28,157 nucleotides of DNA from JBOFEH01 sp051650265 (lineage in GTDB: Bacteria > Bacillota > Clostridia > Lachnospirales > Cellulosilyticaceae), in assembly GCA_051650265.1 (NCBI GenBank), contig JBOFIR010000089.1, forward strand, positions 1-28,157, read 5' to 3'. Positions 8,898-17,390 of this stretch are shown here, one piece after another. The position numbers and the translations under genes were made by a program. The notes below the pieces were generated by a model. The model did not search any database and was not told where the DNA came from. It was given only the letters and a program-made list of their open reading frames with translations. Numbering within the stretch: the first letter of the stretch is position 1; each line of letters starts with the position of its first letter.

Positions 8898-8939
8898 AAC
8901 ATAAGAACCCTAATGCTTTTGCATTAGGGTTCTTATGTT
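8898..8939 (+). terminator. 19-bp hairpin at the end of the RNase P RNA gene
   Basis: The arm 8898-8916 and the arm 8921-8939 are perfect complements around a TTTT loop. There is no clean T-run after it, so it may act as a terminator, a 3' stabilising stem, or both. Confidence 0.6.
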
Positions 8940-9295
8940 ATGGATAGTTAAAATTCGGAATCTTAATTTCTATTTAACCATAGAAATTATTAATATATGA
9001 TAAATATATACTAAGTATATAAAGCAGATTAGATATGGTAGGTGTAGGGACTATAGATGGTAGATGCAAAGTACTTGTACAAAATGTCATTGATTTAAAG
9101 TGCTAATAATGCTTTTGAAATGTGTATAATATTTTATATTATAAAAATTTTTTATTAAAATTTATTTTTTTAGTTGATATTTAAAATATAATTGACTTAA
9201 AAACAAGATAATGCTAAGATACAACTAACTATTTTACTGAAAAATAGTAAAAATTACTAAAAATCTAAAAGAGTGGATTAAGATGAGGTGTAAAA
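8940..9295 (+). promoter_or_regulatory. AT-rich gene-free leader with promoter of the 9296 gene
   Basis: No plausible gene is seen in these 356 bases. Near the end is TTGACT (9192-9197), a 17-base spacer and TAAGAT (9215-9220), a good housekeeping promoter. Just after the expected start lies an 8-bp inverted repeat, ACTATTTT (9228-9235) and AAAATAGT (9241-9248) with a 5-base loop, which may be an operator or a 5' stem. The rest is long A and T runs without other recognisable structure. Confidence 0.6.
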
Positions 9296-10552
9296 ATGCG
9301 TGATATGTTAAGAGTAGGTGTCATTGGACTTGGGGGTAGAGGCTATGGCTTACTGGATGGTGTAATACTTCATATGGATGATATTGAGGTTGTAGCGGTA
9401 TGTGATGGTTACGAAGATCGCACAACAGGTGCAGCGAATCGTGTCAAAGAAGTGAAAGGAAATATACCATTCCAAACAACAGATTATAAAGAAGTGATTG
9501 CAAGAAAAGATGTAGATGCGGTGGTGATTACAACATCTTGGGCAGATCATGTACATATTGCAATTGAAGCAATGGAAGCAGGGAAATACGTAGGAATGGA
9601 GGTAGGTGGGGCTTACTCAATTGATGAATGCTGGGAGCTTGTAAGAGCCTATGAGCGTACTGGTGTGCCATGTATGATGCTTGAGAACTGTTGCTATGGT
9701 CGTGAAGAGATGATGGTGCTCAATATGGTCAAACAAGGTGTATTTGGTGAAGTAGTTCATTGTCAAGGTGGCTATCAACATGACCTTAGACAAGAAATTG
9801 CTTTTGGCAGAGAAAATCGTCACTACCGTTTGGTTAATTACATCAACAGAAATTGTGAGAACTACCCAACTCACGAGCTTGGCCCAATTGCTAAAGTCTT
9901 AGATATCAATAGAGGAAACCGTATGGTATCACTTGTATCCATGGCATCTAAGGCGAGTGGATTAAATGACTATATCAAAGCGAATAAATCGGAGGATCAG
10001 GCACTTTGCAATACACAATTTATGCAAGGTGATGTGGTAACAACACTCATCAAATGTGCACATGGTCAGACTATTGTACTGACACTTGATACCACACTTC
10101 CTAGACCTTATTCTAGAGGATTTAGAGTTCAAGGAACAAAAGGCATGTTCCTTGAAGATAACTTGTCTATCTTCTTCGATGGTGAGCACAATCAGTATGA
10201 TTTTGATTGGAAGCCACAGTGGAATAATGTAGAGGCATATAGAGAACAGTACGATCACCCACTCTGGAAAAAATTCTTAGATGACGGTGTAAAAGGTGGA
10301 CATGGGGGCATGGACTGGCTGGTACTTAAAGCATTCTTTGAGAGTGCGAAGCAAGGGAAGCCAACACCTATCGATGTGTATGACGCAGTAGCATGGATGA
10401 GTATTAGTACATTATCTGAACAATCTATTGCTATGGGCGGGCAAGTCGTATCAGTACCAGACTTTACAAATGGAAAATGGCTGACACGTGAGGAAGAGGA
10501 AGAGAGTATCTACTGCCTTAGCAAAGTCTGCACGACTCATTTAATGCGATAG
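9296..10552 (+). CDS. Gfo/Idh/MocA family protein, GH109-like
   Basis: This 418-residue protein has an N-terminal Rossmann fold with the NAD-binding loop GVIGLGGRGYG (residues about 8-18) and the Gfo/Idh/MocA C-terminal domain. Several segments (LENCCYGREEMM, VFGEVVHCQGGYQHDLR, YPTHELGPIAKVLDINRG) are like those of glycoside hydrolase family 109, whose members use bound NAD to cleave alpha-N-acetylgalactosaminides by an oxidation-elimination route. The EKP motif of ordinary dehydrogenases is replaced by MEVGGAYS, as expected for the GH109 side. There is no signal peptide, so it acts in the cytoplasm. Start ATG 9296 has a GAGGTG site; it stands alone between its own promoter and terminator. 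GH109 activity is an inference; another sugar oxidation is possible. Confidence 0.85.
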   Translation: MRDMLRVGVIGLGGRGYGLLDGVILHMDDIEVVAVCDGYEDRTTGAANRVKEVKGNIPFQTTDYKEVIARKDVDAVVITTSWADHVHIAIEAMEAGKYVGMEVGGAYSIDECWELVRAYERTGVPCMMLENCCYGREEMMVLNMVKQGVFGEVVHCQGGYQHDLRQEIAFGRENRHYRLVNYINRNCENYPTHELGPIAKVLDINRGNRMVSLVSMASKASGLNDYIKANKSEDQALCNTQFMQGDVVTTLIKCAHGQTIVLTLDTTLPRPYSRGFRVQGTKGMFLEDNLSIFFDGEHNQYDFDWKPQWNNVEAYREQYDHPLWKKFLDDGVKGGHGGMDWLVLKAFFESAKQGKPTPIDVYDAVAWMSISTLSEQSIAMGGQVVSVPDFTNGKWLTREEEEESIYCLSKVCTTHLMR

Positions 10553-10563
10553 AATGAATAGTA

Positions 10564-10610
10564 AACAGAATCATTTCTTAATTATCATAAGAAAATGGTT
10601 CTGTTTTTTT
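10564..10610 (+). terminator. Rho-independent terminator after the GH109-like gene
   Basis: AACAGAATCATTTCTTA pairs with TAAGAAAATGGTTCTGTT with a few G-T or mismatched positions, and a run of T follows at 10603-10610. Confidence 0.75.
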
Positions 10611-10693
10611 GCGTCATGATAGGATTTTCATATGCACTGGATCTCCTACATATACATACAATACGAGGATAGAAGTTGTGATGAGGTGATTGG

Positions 10694-11986
10694 GTGAAGA
10701 GAATCGAAGATTACAGAGGTTTATTTAATGGAATAGATACACCAGTTAGGCTGATAGATGGGTCCCTTAAGGTACCTATTAATTTTGATAATGGTGCCAC
10801 AACACCTCCGTTTAAATATGTAGATCAAGTATTACGAGATAGCATAGAGATGTATGGGGCGATTCATAGAGGTGGACAAAAAGCACTTCACAGTACAGTG
10901 CTTTATGATAAAAGTAAAGAAAAGGTGCTTGCCTTTGTGAATAGCAAAACTCAAGAGGACTATTGTGTGATTTATGTTAAGAATACCACAGAAGGAATGA
11001 ATCTATTAGCCAGTGAGCTGTGCCAGGATCGAGGGATGAAGATACTGACCACGCGTATGGAGCACCATGCCAATGATTTACCGTGGAGAAGACACGGTAT
11101 GCCTTTTTATGTAGATGTGGATCAAACAGGTCAGATCAAGTTAGATGAATTAGAAGAGCGGCTGTGTTACGGGCAAGGGACAATTAAGTATGTCACTGTA
11201 ACAGGTGCTTCAAATGTGACGGGCTATCTCAGTCCTATCCATCAGATTGCACGCATTGCCCATCGGTATGGTGCGTATCTGATTGTGGACGGTGCACAGC
11301 TCATAGCACATAGGGAGATTGACCTTAAAGGAAGAAGTGAAGAAGCCATTGACTTTCTTGTGTTTTCTGCCCACAAGATGTACGCACCTTTTGGGACGGG
11401 GGTAGTGATTGGGAGGCGAAGCATACTGGAAGCATGTGCACCACATGTAGTGGGGGGTGGTGCGGTGACAGCGGTCTTTGATGATGATGTGTATTTCAAG
11501 CATACACCGCAGAAAGATGAGCCAGGTACGCCTAACTTTCTAGGGGTAATGGCAATGACAGGTGCAATAGAGATGCTGGAGAAGGTTGGTATGCAAGAGG
11601 TTGCAAAGCATGAACGTGTATTAACGGAGAAACTCCTACATGGACTTATACAGATACCTGGAGTTACATGCTATGGTGATGTAGGGGTACACGATCGGTT
11701 AGGTGTAGCTGCATTTAATATTGAAGGATTACATCATAGTCAGGTGGCAAGTCATTTGGCGGAGTATGGTGGAATTGCGGTCAGAAATGGTTGCTTTTGT
11801 GCCCAACCCTATGTCGCAAGATTGCTAGAAATACCTGATAAAGTGCGCTATGAGTTGATGCTAAAGCCGGGAAGCTTGGAGCCGGGAATGGTCAGGGCGA
11901 GTCTGGGTCTTTACAACACAGCAGGTGAAGTCGATATCTTTTTGGACCATGTTGCATGGATCGCATCACACAAAAAAAGTTTTTAA
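10694..11986 (+). CDS. Class V aminotransferase, cysteine desulfurase-like
   Basis: This 430-residue PLP enzyme belongs to the SufS/CsdA-like branch of class V aminotransferases. The PLP lysine is K228 in FSAHKMYAPFGTG; LIVDGAQLIAHREIDL gives the aspartate that holds the pyridine nitrogen. A cysteine loop RNGCFCAQPYVARLL contains C367 and C369, the latter at the place of the active-site cysteine of group II desulfurases (HCAQP type). It would remove sulfur from cysteine, or act on a related amino acid. No SufU, SufBCD or IscU partner lies nearby, so the sulfur acceptor is unknown. The start is GTG 10694 with a GAGGTG site. No clear terminator separates it from the next gene 73 bases on. Confidence 0.88.
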   Translation: MKRIEDYRGLFNGIDTPVRLIDGSLKVPINFDNGATTPPFKYVDQVLRDSIEMYGAIHRGGQKALHSTVLYDKSKEKVLAFVNSKTQEDYCVIYVKNTTEGMNLLASELCQDRGMKILTTRMEHHANDLPWRRHGMPFYVDVDQTGQIKLDELEERLCYGQGTIKYVTVTGASNVTGYLSPIHQIARIAHRYGAYLIVDGAQLIAHREIDLKGRSEEAIDFLVFSAHKMYAPFGTGVVIGRRSILEACAPHVVGGGAVTAVFDDDVYFKHTPQKDEPGTPNFLGVMAMTGAIEMLEKVGMQEVAKHERVLTEKLLHGLIQIPGVTCYGDVGVHDRLGVAAFNIEGLHHSQVASHLAEYGGIAVRNGCFCAQPYVARLLEIPDKVRYELMLKPGSLEPGMVRASLGLYNTAGEVDIFLDHVAWIASHKKSF

Positions 11987-12059
11987 GCGGAAAAAATGCA
12001 TAGATTTGTAGTCATTTATCAAAAATAAGACAAAAAGAATAGCTATAAGGAGTCATTTT

Positions 12060-13397
12060 ATGAAGAGCTTGCTAAGCAGCTTGATGCTGATTGTGTGTAT
12101 AATGATCATATGGCCAATCCATGCAATGCCCTATTTTCAAAAGGTTTATATGGGGCCTATGAGTACCTCTCGCTTTGAACTTGAGGTGGGAGGAGAAAGC
12201 TATCCGATCTATGAATGTTTAGGTGCACTTTTTATACCTGTGGAATATGTGAGACAAATGCCTTATCTGAATCAGGTTGAGGTGGATGTTGGAAACCTAC
12301 ATGCCTATATCAGTGATCAGCCGGTGCAACTGGATAATCTACGTACATTTGCACTAGAAGTGGGGGGGCACCAAATGGTACCCCTACAGGTGCTTTATCA
12401 GCATCAACAAGTGGTTGTTAAAGGGAGTCATTATGTAGTGGAGCCACTTATTGAGGATTATAGTCAGTATTTTACATTATCTGATCAGATGCTTACTAAT
12501 TGTTCAGACTATCCGATTTGGGTGGGTCTCACGGAGCTATACCTCAAAGATCAAGTAATTGATGAGAAAGCTATAGGACCTATACTACTTGAGTCAGGAC
12601 AAGCAGTACCAAGGAAAATTGATGAAAAAAAAGGTATCTATCTGAGTGCTTATGTGACAAAGGTGAATGAATGGGAGATCCAGAGGGGAAGCGATGGTGA
12701 TTATGGTCAGTGCAACCGCACAGTTTATGAACGCCACTACAATTATGTAAGGCTTATGGCGCTAGAAAAGCTATTTCCACCTTTTATTGTCAAAGGCAAA
12801 ATAAACTATGCTACGGGACCATTTGAAAAAGGGGATGAGGTGGAGATCTGGCGCTCTGAAAAAAATAGTTATGTGGTTATTAGAGATAAAAATGGTAAGA
12901 AATATAATCTATATGGCAGTGCAATAGATATTCCAAGTGAAACCTGGATTGATACCCCATCAGTCAGTACGAAAGACTTGGAGGAATATATGAACCTAAA
13001 ACGCTTAGAAAGCGCCACAGAGTATTTTGTTTGGACGGATCTTTCAAGGCAGAGGACCCATGTGTTTAAAGGAAGTATCGGTGCGTGGAAACTTGAGAAA
13101 ACCATGTTGTGTTCTAGTGGAAAGAATCATTCACTTACGCCAAGAGGTTTGTACAAGGCACTTTATAAAGTACCGTATTTTGGTGAAGCAAGAGGGTTTA
13201 GATGTAAGCATGGAATTGTGATTTATAGGGATTACATGTATCACTCAATCTTATTTGATAAAACAGGTAAATATCCCAAAGAAAGTGTGTATCAACTAGG
13301 ACAGAGACGTTCACATGGATGTATTAGACTCTCAGAGTCAGATAGCCAGTGGCTCTATCAAACGGTTCCTATGGATACCACAGTGTGGATTAACTAG
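12060..13397 (+). CDS. Secreted L,D-transpeptidase (YkuD domain)
   Basis: This 445-residue protein begins with a signal peptide (hydrophobic residues about 4-21, ending near HAMP). The last 130 residues are a YkuD domain with the active-site motif SHGCIRLS, cysteine at residue 421 and a conserved upstream histidine in YMYHSILFD. Such enzymes form 3-3 cross-links in peptidoglycan or attach proteins to it, outside the membrane. Residues about 30-140 are rich in beta strands and look like a pair of copper amine oxidase N-like units (ECLGALFIPVEYV, GHQMVPLQVL), a common cell-wall domain in Clostridia; this part is less certain. The middle, residues 140-300, is not recognised. Start ATG 12060 has an AAGGAG site. 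The alpha/beta hydrolase gene follows after 30 bases, probably in the same transcript. Confidence 0.88.
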   Translation: MKSLLSSLMLIVCIMIIWPIHAMPYFQKVYMGPMSTSRFELEVGGESYPIYECLGALFIPVEYVRQMPYLNQVEVDVGNLHAYISDQPVQLDNLRTFALEVGGHQMVPLQVLYQHQQVVVKGSHYVVEPLIEDYSQYFTLSDQMLTNCSDYPIWVGLTELYLKDQVIDEKAIGPILLESGQAVPRKIDEKKGIYLSAYVTKVNEWEIQRGSDGDYGQCNRTVYERHYNYVRLMALEKLFPPFIVKGKINYATGPFEKGDEVEIWRSEKNSYVVIRDKNGKKYNLYGSAIDIPSETWIDTPSVSTKDLEEYMNLKRLESATEYFVWTDLSRQRTHVFKGSIGAWKLEKTMLCSSGKNHSLTPRGLYKALYKVPYFGEARGFRCKHGIVIYRDYMYHSILFDKTGKYPKESVYQLGQRRSHGCIRLSESDSQWLYQTVPMDTTVWIN

Positions 13398-13427
13398 TTC
13401 CATGCTTGAGGAAGGAGAACGAAGAGA

Positions 13428-14336
13428 ATGAATTTAGTCATAGCAATAGGCGTCATTGCTTTGTTGATCTGGGCTTTGATTACGTGGTATATTTTCCAGC
13501 AAAGTACATTGGCCAAGAGGCAAACACTCGAAGAGGCGCGCGAAATGCTGGTGAGGCGATTTGGAAACAGTGAATATCTCAAATACTTAGAGGATGCGGT
13601 CACATTACAGATTGTAAGTGATGAGGGGTTGAAGCTACAGGGTTATTTGTTTGAAAGTCCAAATCCGTCAAGTCGTGTAGTGATTATTTCACATGGTTAT
13701 ACGGGTAATCATTATATCACATTGCCTTTTGTCCCTGTATATTGGAGCATGGGTTTTCATGTGCTACTTATTGAGATGAGAGGGCATGGTATGAGTGAAG
13801 GTAAGCGCGCGTCGTATGGCTATTATGAGAGTCAAGATTTAGGATGCTGGGTAGATAAAATGAAGCTGTATTATGGGGAACGTGTCAAAGTTGCCCTTCA
13901 TGGCCAATCTATGGGAGCGGCTGCAAGTTTGATTTATATTGAATCTCACTGGGATATTCAGTTTGTAGTAGCAGATTGTAGCTACTCAGATAGTGAAGAG
14001 CTTCTGGGGCATCAGATTCAGACAGTAGGTAATCTGCCACCAGCCCTCTTTGTACCCGCTTTGAAACAACTAATGGTACGCCAAGCGGGCTATAACCTAG
14101 CTGAGGCGTCACCTATACGTAGCTCAGAGCATAGCCCTGTACCCATTATGTTTGTACATGGAGACCAAGATGAAATTATTCCCTATCATATGAGTCAAGA
14201 AATGTATGATGTACGCAATCATCCAAAGGACAAACTGCTTATTATTAAAGGTGCCAAGCATGTGGAGGCCTATCCGGTAGCTCCTGAGCAATATGTGCAG
14301 GCCCTACAAGAATTTATAGCCTGTTCATGGGCATAG
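13428..14336 (+). CDS. Membrane-anchored alpha/beta hydrolase
   Basis: This 302-residue protein starts with one membrane segment (residues about 3-22) and continues as an alpha/beta hydrolase of the YqkD/BAAT-like kind. The oxyanion region is IISHGYTGNH; the nucleophile is S161 in LHGQSMGAAA; the acid is D248 in HGDQDEIIPY; the histidine is H278 in GAKHVEAY. It is probably an esterase or peptidase-like hydrolase, substrate unknown. With the N-terminal anchor the domain may lie outside the cell, next to the wall enzyme encoded upstream. ATG 13428 has a GGAGAACG site. Confidence 0.85.
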   Translation: MNLVIAIGVIALLIWALITWYIFQQSTLAKRQTLEEAREMLVRRFGNSEYLKYLEDAVTLQIVSDEGLKLQGYLFESPNPSSRVVIISHGYTGNHYITLPFVPVYWSMGFHVLLIEMRGHGMSEGKRASYGYYESQDLGCWVDKMKLYYGERVKVALHGQSMGAAASLIYIESHWDIQFVVADCSYSDSEELLGHQIQTVGNLPPALFVPALKQLMVRQAGYNLAEASPIRSSEHSPVPIMFVHGDQDEIIPYHMSQEMYDVRNHPKDKLLIIKGAKHVEAYPVAPEQYVQALQEFIACSWA

Positions 14337-14389
14337 CCTATCCTCGCATCACATATATAGTTATAAAGACTGATATGGGGTGTGAGAGC

Positions 14390-14866
14390 ATGTTAGTAAA
14401 AAATTATCATTATGATTATTATTGTATAGAAGCATTGACAGGGCATCAGACGATGACCTATGACGGAAGAATCATAGTTAATTTGAAACCAGGAGACACT
14501 TATCCCATTAGCAATGGTAAGGAGATTGTCGAAGCGCTGCTTGATATGAGTGCATGTATTTTGACATCACTTAAGAATCAGGGGTTAGAGATTAAGCAAT
14601 CTTCAAAGCCTGAGGTCATCGAAACAATTAGGCGCTATCTTGTACAAACACTTCCTAATCTACGGCTTCAATTGGTAGTGGAAGATGGGTACAAGCGTAC
14701 TTTTGTGCAACATCCACAAGGTACGTGTTATTTTGATCTCAAGGAAATTGGAAAATATGATCCGTATCAAAGTAAGTATCATCATGTGAAAGTGTATATG
14801 TTAGGTGGCATTGATCTTTTAGAGATTGCCCCAGACTTGTGGCACCTCAATTGGATATGTGTCTAG
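14390..14866 (+). CDS. Protein of unknown function (158 residues)
   Basis: I do not recognise this family. The start was set at ATG 14390 because GGGGTG lies seven bases before it; earlier in-frame ATG codons at 14327 (inside the hydrolase gene) and 14375 have no site. The protein is soluble with no signal peptide, rich in Tyr and His at the N-terminus (MLVKNYHYDYYCIEALTG), with a helical middle (ETIRRYLVQTLPNLRLQ) and a beta-rich end (VKVYMLGGIDLLEIAPDLW). It follows the hydrolase gene by 53 bases and may be the last gene of that unit. No terminator is apparent behind it. Confidence 0.7.
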   Translation: MLVKNYHYDYYCIEALTGHQTMTYDGRIIVNLKPGDTYPISNGKEIVEALLDMSACILTSLKNQGLEIKQSSKPEVIETIRRYLVQTLPNLRLQLVVEDGYKRTFVQHPQGTCYFDLKEIGKYDPYQSKYHHVKVYMLGGIDLLEIAPDLWHLNWICV

Positions 14867-14907
14867 AGAGATAACGAGAAGAGGGGATTTTTTGTCGATA
14901 AGTTAGG

Positions 14908-14929
14908 TTACAAAACTATTACAAAACTA
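14908..14929 (+). repeat. Two tandem 11-base repeats upstream of a promoter
   Basis: TTACAAAACTA occurs twice back to back (14908-14918, 14919-14929), followed by TTA. It ends about 20 bases before the -35 box of the next gene, a place where an activator could bind. Confidence 0.5.
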
Positions 14930-14949
14930 TTAACACTTAGCTTTGACGG

Positions 14950-14978
14950 TTTACAATTTATAGGTCATGGTCTAATAT
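14950..14978 (+). promoter_or_regulatory. Promoter of the PKD-domain protein gene
   Basis: TTTACA (14950-14955), a 17-base spacer and TAATAT (14973-14978) lie 46 bases before the start codon at 15024. Confidence 0.6.
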
Positions 14979-15023
14979 AGAGAGTATTGAAGTTTTAGAA
15001 CATGTATACCCAAGGAGGGACCT

Positions 15024-17327
15024 ATGAAAAGAAGCAAATGGGCCAAATGTTTAGTAGGCTTAATGATAATCAGTCAAAGCTTAAGTGTCATGGCGACAGA
15101 AACACAGGCAGTGCCCCAAGAACAGATGCAATATGAAGTTGGTGTAGAGGCACAAGGTGAAGAAGTGATAGCGGAGCAACCACCAGTTGAAGGCGTGCCA
15201 ACCGAAGAAGTGCCGAATGAGGGAATGACAGAGGAGCAGGTGTCGGAAAATGGTGATGAAGGGCTCACAACTGAAGACAATACAGGATCTCAGGAGCTAG
15301 ATGATGATCAGACAGAAACTCTTCCGGAGGTATCACCAGAGACAGATTTCACAAAGGTTATCATGACCTTAGGGAGTACAGATGTCCTTCTTTATGGACA
15401 GCCAGTAACGCTCTTAGCAGCACCTAAAGTCATTGGTGGAAGAACTTATCTGCCACTTCGTTTTGTGGGAGAAGAAATCCTAAAGGCAAGCATTGTATGG
15501 GACCCTGCAGCAAAGCAAATTACAGTGAATAATGGGCAGATTGAGATTGTTCTCTTTGCAGGTAATACTAAAGCATTAGTCAATGGTGTGGAGATGACGA
15601 TAGATGCACCGCCTGTTATTGAAAATGGTGTGACTTTACTTCCGGTACGTTTTATGGCAGAGCAATTTGGTTTGCAAATTGATTTTGATGAAAAAACAAA
15701 GCGCATTGAGATTTCAGAAGGTGTACCACCAGTACCACCAGTACCCAATACGCCACCAACAGCTATGTTTGCGTTTGAAAATACAGACTATGTAGCAGGG
15801 CAGGTTGTCAAAGCGATTGATCAGAGTGTTGACGTAGACGGCGATCAAATCACAGAGACGTTGTGGATGATCAATGGGGATCCTAAGAAAACACATAAAG
15901 ATCTTTCGAAGATGTTTAAGACACCAACAGCAGGCACTTATCAGGTGTCCCTACAAGTAAGAGATAGCAAAGGTGCTTATAGTGAATGGTTCACTCAGAC
16001 CATTACCATCTTGCCAAACCAGGCACCTACAGTAACGGTCCTTTCTTCTCGGGATGCCAGTTATGCACAAGGGGAAATGCTTGATTTTGGCTATGACTAT
16101 AATAATGAATCGTGGGAGAGCATTCAAGCAGAGAAATGGACGTACCGCTCAATTAATGATCTTACGAATAATGTAATCAATACCAAGCCATCTAAGATTT
16201 ATGCGGCAGGTGAATACATTGTAACACTGCAACTACAAGATGCATATGGCAATTGGGGACCAAAGACAGAAACAACCGTACATATTACAGATGATGTTTT
16301 AACAACAGAATTCCAAGATAAATTTACAAATGGTCAAATCGGAGATACGATTGATAACTTTGTGGGGACAAATTATCAAACTTATGCTGAAGTTCCAATG
16401 ATTCCGGGTAGTGACAAGAAAGGCACCTTAATTATGAGTGACTCCCCTGAGGTGGTCGGTCAAAAAGGTGTGCTCTATGAAGATCACTCTGGAACGAATG
16501 GGCGTATGCTCTTCCACCATATCAATAATTTTGATGATCTAGACAATAGCATGGACAAAAAACGTCTGGTTGTTGTAGCAACCAACAAAGGAACCACGCC
16601 AGTTACAGGCACAATAGATAATCTGGCTGTCAAAGGACCTTCTTCAGATGTATTATTTGTAGGCGCGAGCTTGCTTTATAGTTACCTAGATACCCATACA
16701 TCAACACCAATTAGTTTGTTGCCAGGAGCGCAAAAAGTCATCTATGATAGTTCAAGCAAAAATTGGCTCAAAGGCATGGCAATCTCAGGTATGTTTGATT
16801 ATACATTCTCGAGTGATGTGGTATTTACTGTGGCAGCTATTGGGGTAGCAGACCCTATGACGAACTTTGATACACTTGCTAGACCAGACAAAGATGCCCA
16901 TCCACGAGGTACATTTGATACAGTTGGCAAGAGTGCTTTTGTAGATCTGACAATGGCAGATGGCAATAGTAAGATTGTGATTGGTAAAGATGCTACAGAA
17001 TGGGTGTCTGGATATGATGCCATCCTAGGAGATACTGTTTATAATAGAGGAAACTTTGGTGTGACTTATGAAATTACGATTACAGCAGAGGAAGATACAG
17101 CAGTGATTCTTAATCCAAGAGGTAATATGTTCAAGGGTGCGATCAAGTGGGATGATACACCAGCCTACCTTGCACCAAATCTTGGCTATTTCCCAAGTTC
17201 AAATCGTGCAACTTTCCTAGGGGTGATCCCAGCAGGGCAGACAAAGACACTTACTTATATGTTACCAAATGGTTCATCAGCGCCAGTGCTTATTGGTTTT
17301 GTTCCAAAGAGTAATTGGAACGACTAA
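15024..17327 (+). CDS. Large secreted protein with copper amine oxidase N-like and PKD-like domains
   Basis: This 767-residue protein starts with a signal peptide (MKRSKWAKCLVGLMII onward, cleavage near VMATE). Residues about 27-108 are a low-complexity linker rich in E, Q, P, V and T. Residues about 109-232 form a copper amine oxidase N-terminal-like domain, with TYLPLRFVGEEI and TLLPVRFMAEQFGL, a unit common in clostridial wall proteins that does not itself imply an oxidase. After a short proline linker (PPVPPVPNTPP) come two PKD-like repeats (about 245-335 and 336-425; GTYQVSLQVRDSKGAYSEW and GEYIVTLQLQDAYGNWGP are matching strands). Residues about 430-767 are a beta-rich region that I do not recognise. 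No LPXTG or SLH anchor is seen, so the protein may be released or bind the wall by its N-terminal domain. Start ATG 15024 has AAGGAGG. It is a single-gene unit. Confidence 0.87.
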   Translation: MKRSKWAKCLVGLMIISQSLSVMATETQAVPQEQMQYEVGVEAQGEEVIAEQPPVEGVPTEEVPNEGMTEEQVSENGDEGLTTEDNTGSQELDDDQTETLPEVSPETDFTKVIMTLGSTDVLLYGQPVTLLAAPKVIGGRTYLPLRFVGEEILKASIVWDPAAKQITVNNGQIEIVLFAGNTKALVNGVEMTIDAPPVIENGVTLLPVRFMAEQFGLQIDFDEKTKRIEISEGVPPVPPVPNTPPTAMFAFENTDYVAGQVVKAIDQSVDVDGDQITETLWMINGDPKKTHKDLSKMFKTPTAGTYQVSLQVRDSKGAYSEWFTQTITILPNQAPTVTVLSSRDASYAQGEMLDFGYDYNNESWESIQAEKWTYRSINDLTNNVINTKPSKIYAAGEYIVTLQLQDAYGNWGPKTETTVHITDDVLTTEFQDKFTNGQIGDTIDNFVGTNYQTYAEVPMIPGSDKKGTLIMSDSPEVVGQKGVLYEDHSGTNGRMLFHHINNFDDLDNSMDKKRLVVVATNKGTTPVTGTIDNLAVKGPSSDVLFVGASLLYSYLDTHTSTPISLLPGAQKVIYDSSSKNWLKGMAISGMFDYTFSSDVVFTVAAIGVADPMTNFDTLARPDKDAHPRGTFDTVGKSAFVDLTMADGNSKIVIGKDATEWVSGYDAILGDTVYNRGNFGVTYEITITAEEDTAVILNPRGNMFKGAIKWDDTPAYLAPNLGYFPSSNRATFLGVIPAGQTKTLTYMLPNGSSAPVLIGFVPKSNWND

Positions 17328-17333
17328 AAGAAA

Positions 17334-17390
17334 CATATCAATTAAAAAAACAGAGGCAACCATTTTGCCTCTGTTTTTTTAATTGATATG
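17334..17390. terminator. Perfect 26-bp bidirectional terminator
   Basis: The arm 17334-17359 is the exact complement of 17365-17390 around a five-base loop. Each strand gives a GC-rich stem top and seven T, so it can end the PKD gene on + and the 51-residue gene on minus. The stop codon region of that minus gene lies inside the right arm. Confidence 0.9.

Noticed and set aside
8940..9190. Riboswitch or T-box in the long leader of the GH109-like gene
   Set aside because: No conserved motif, no GC-rich helices and no terminator; the stretch is almost only A and T runs.
14327..14389. Earlier start of the 158-residue protein inside the hydrolase gene
   Set aside because: No ribosome site precedes ATG 14327 or 14375, whereas ATG 14390 has GGGGTG at proper spacing.
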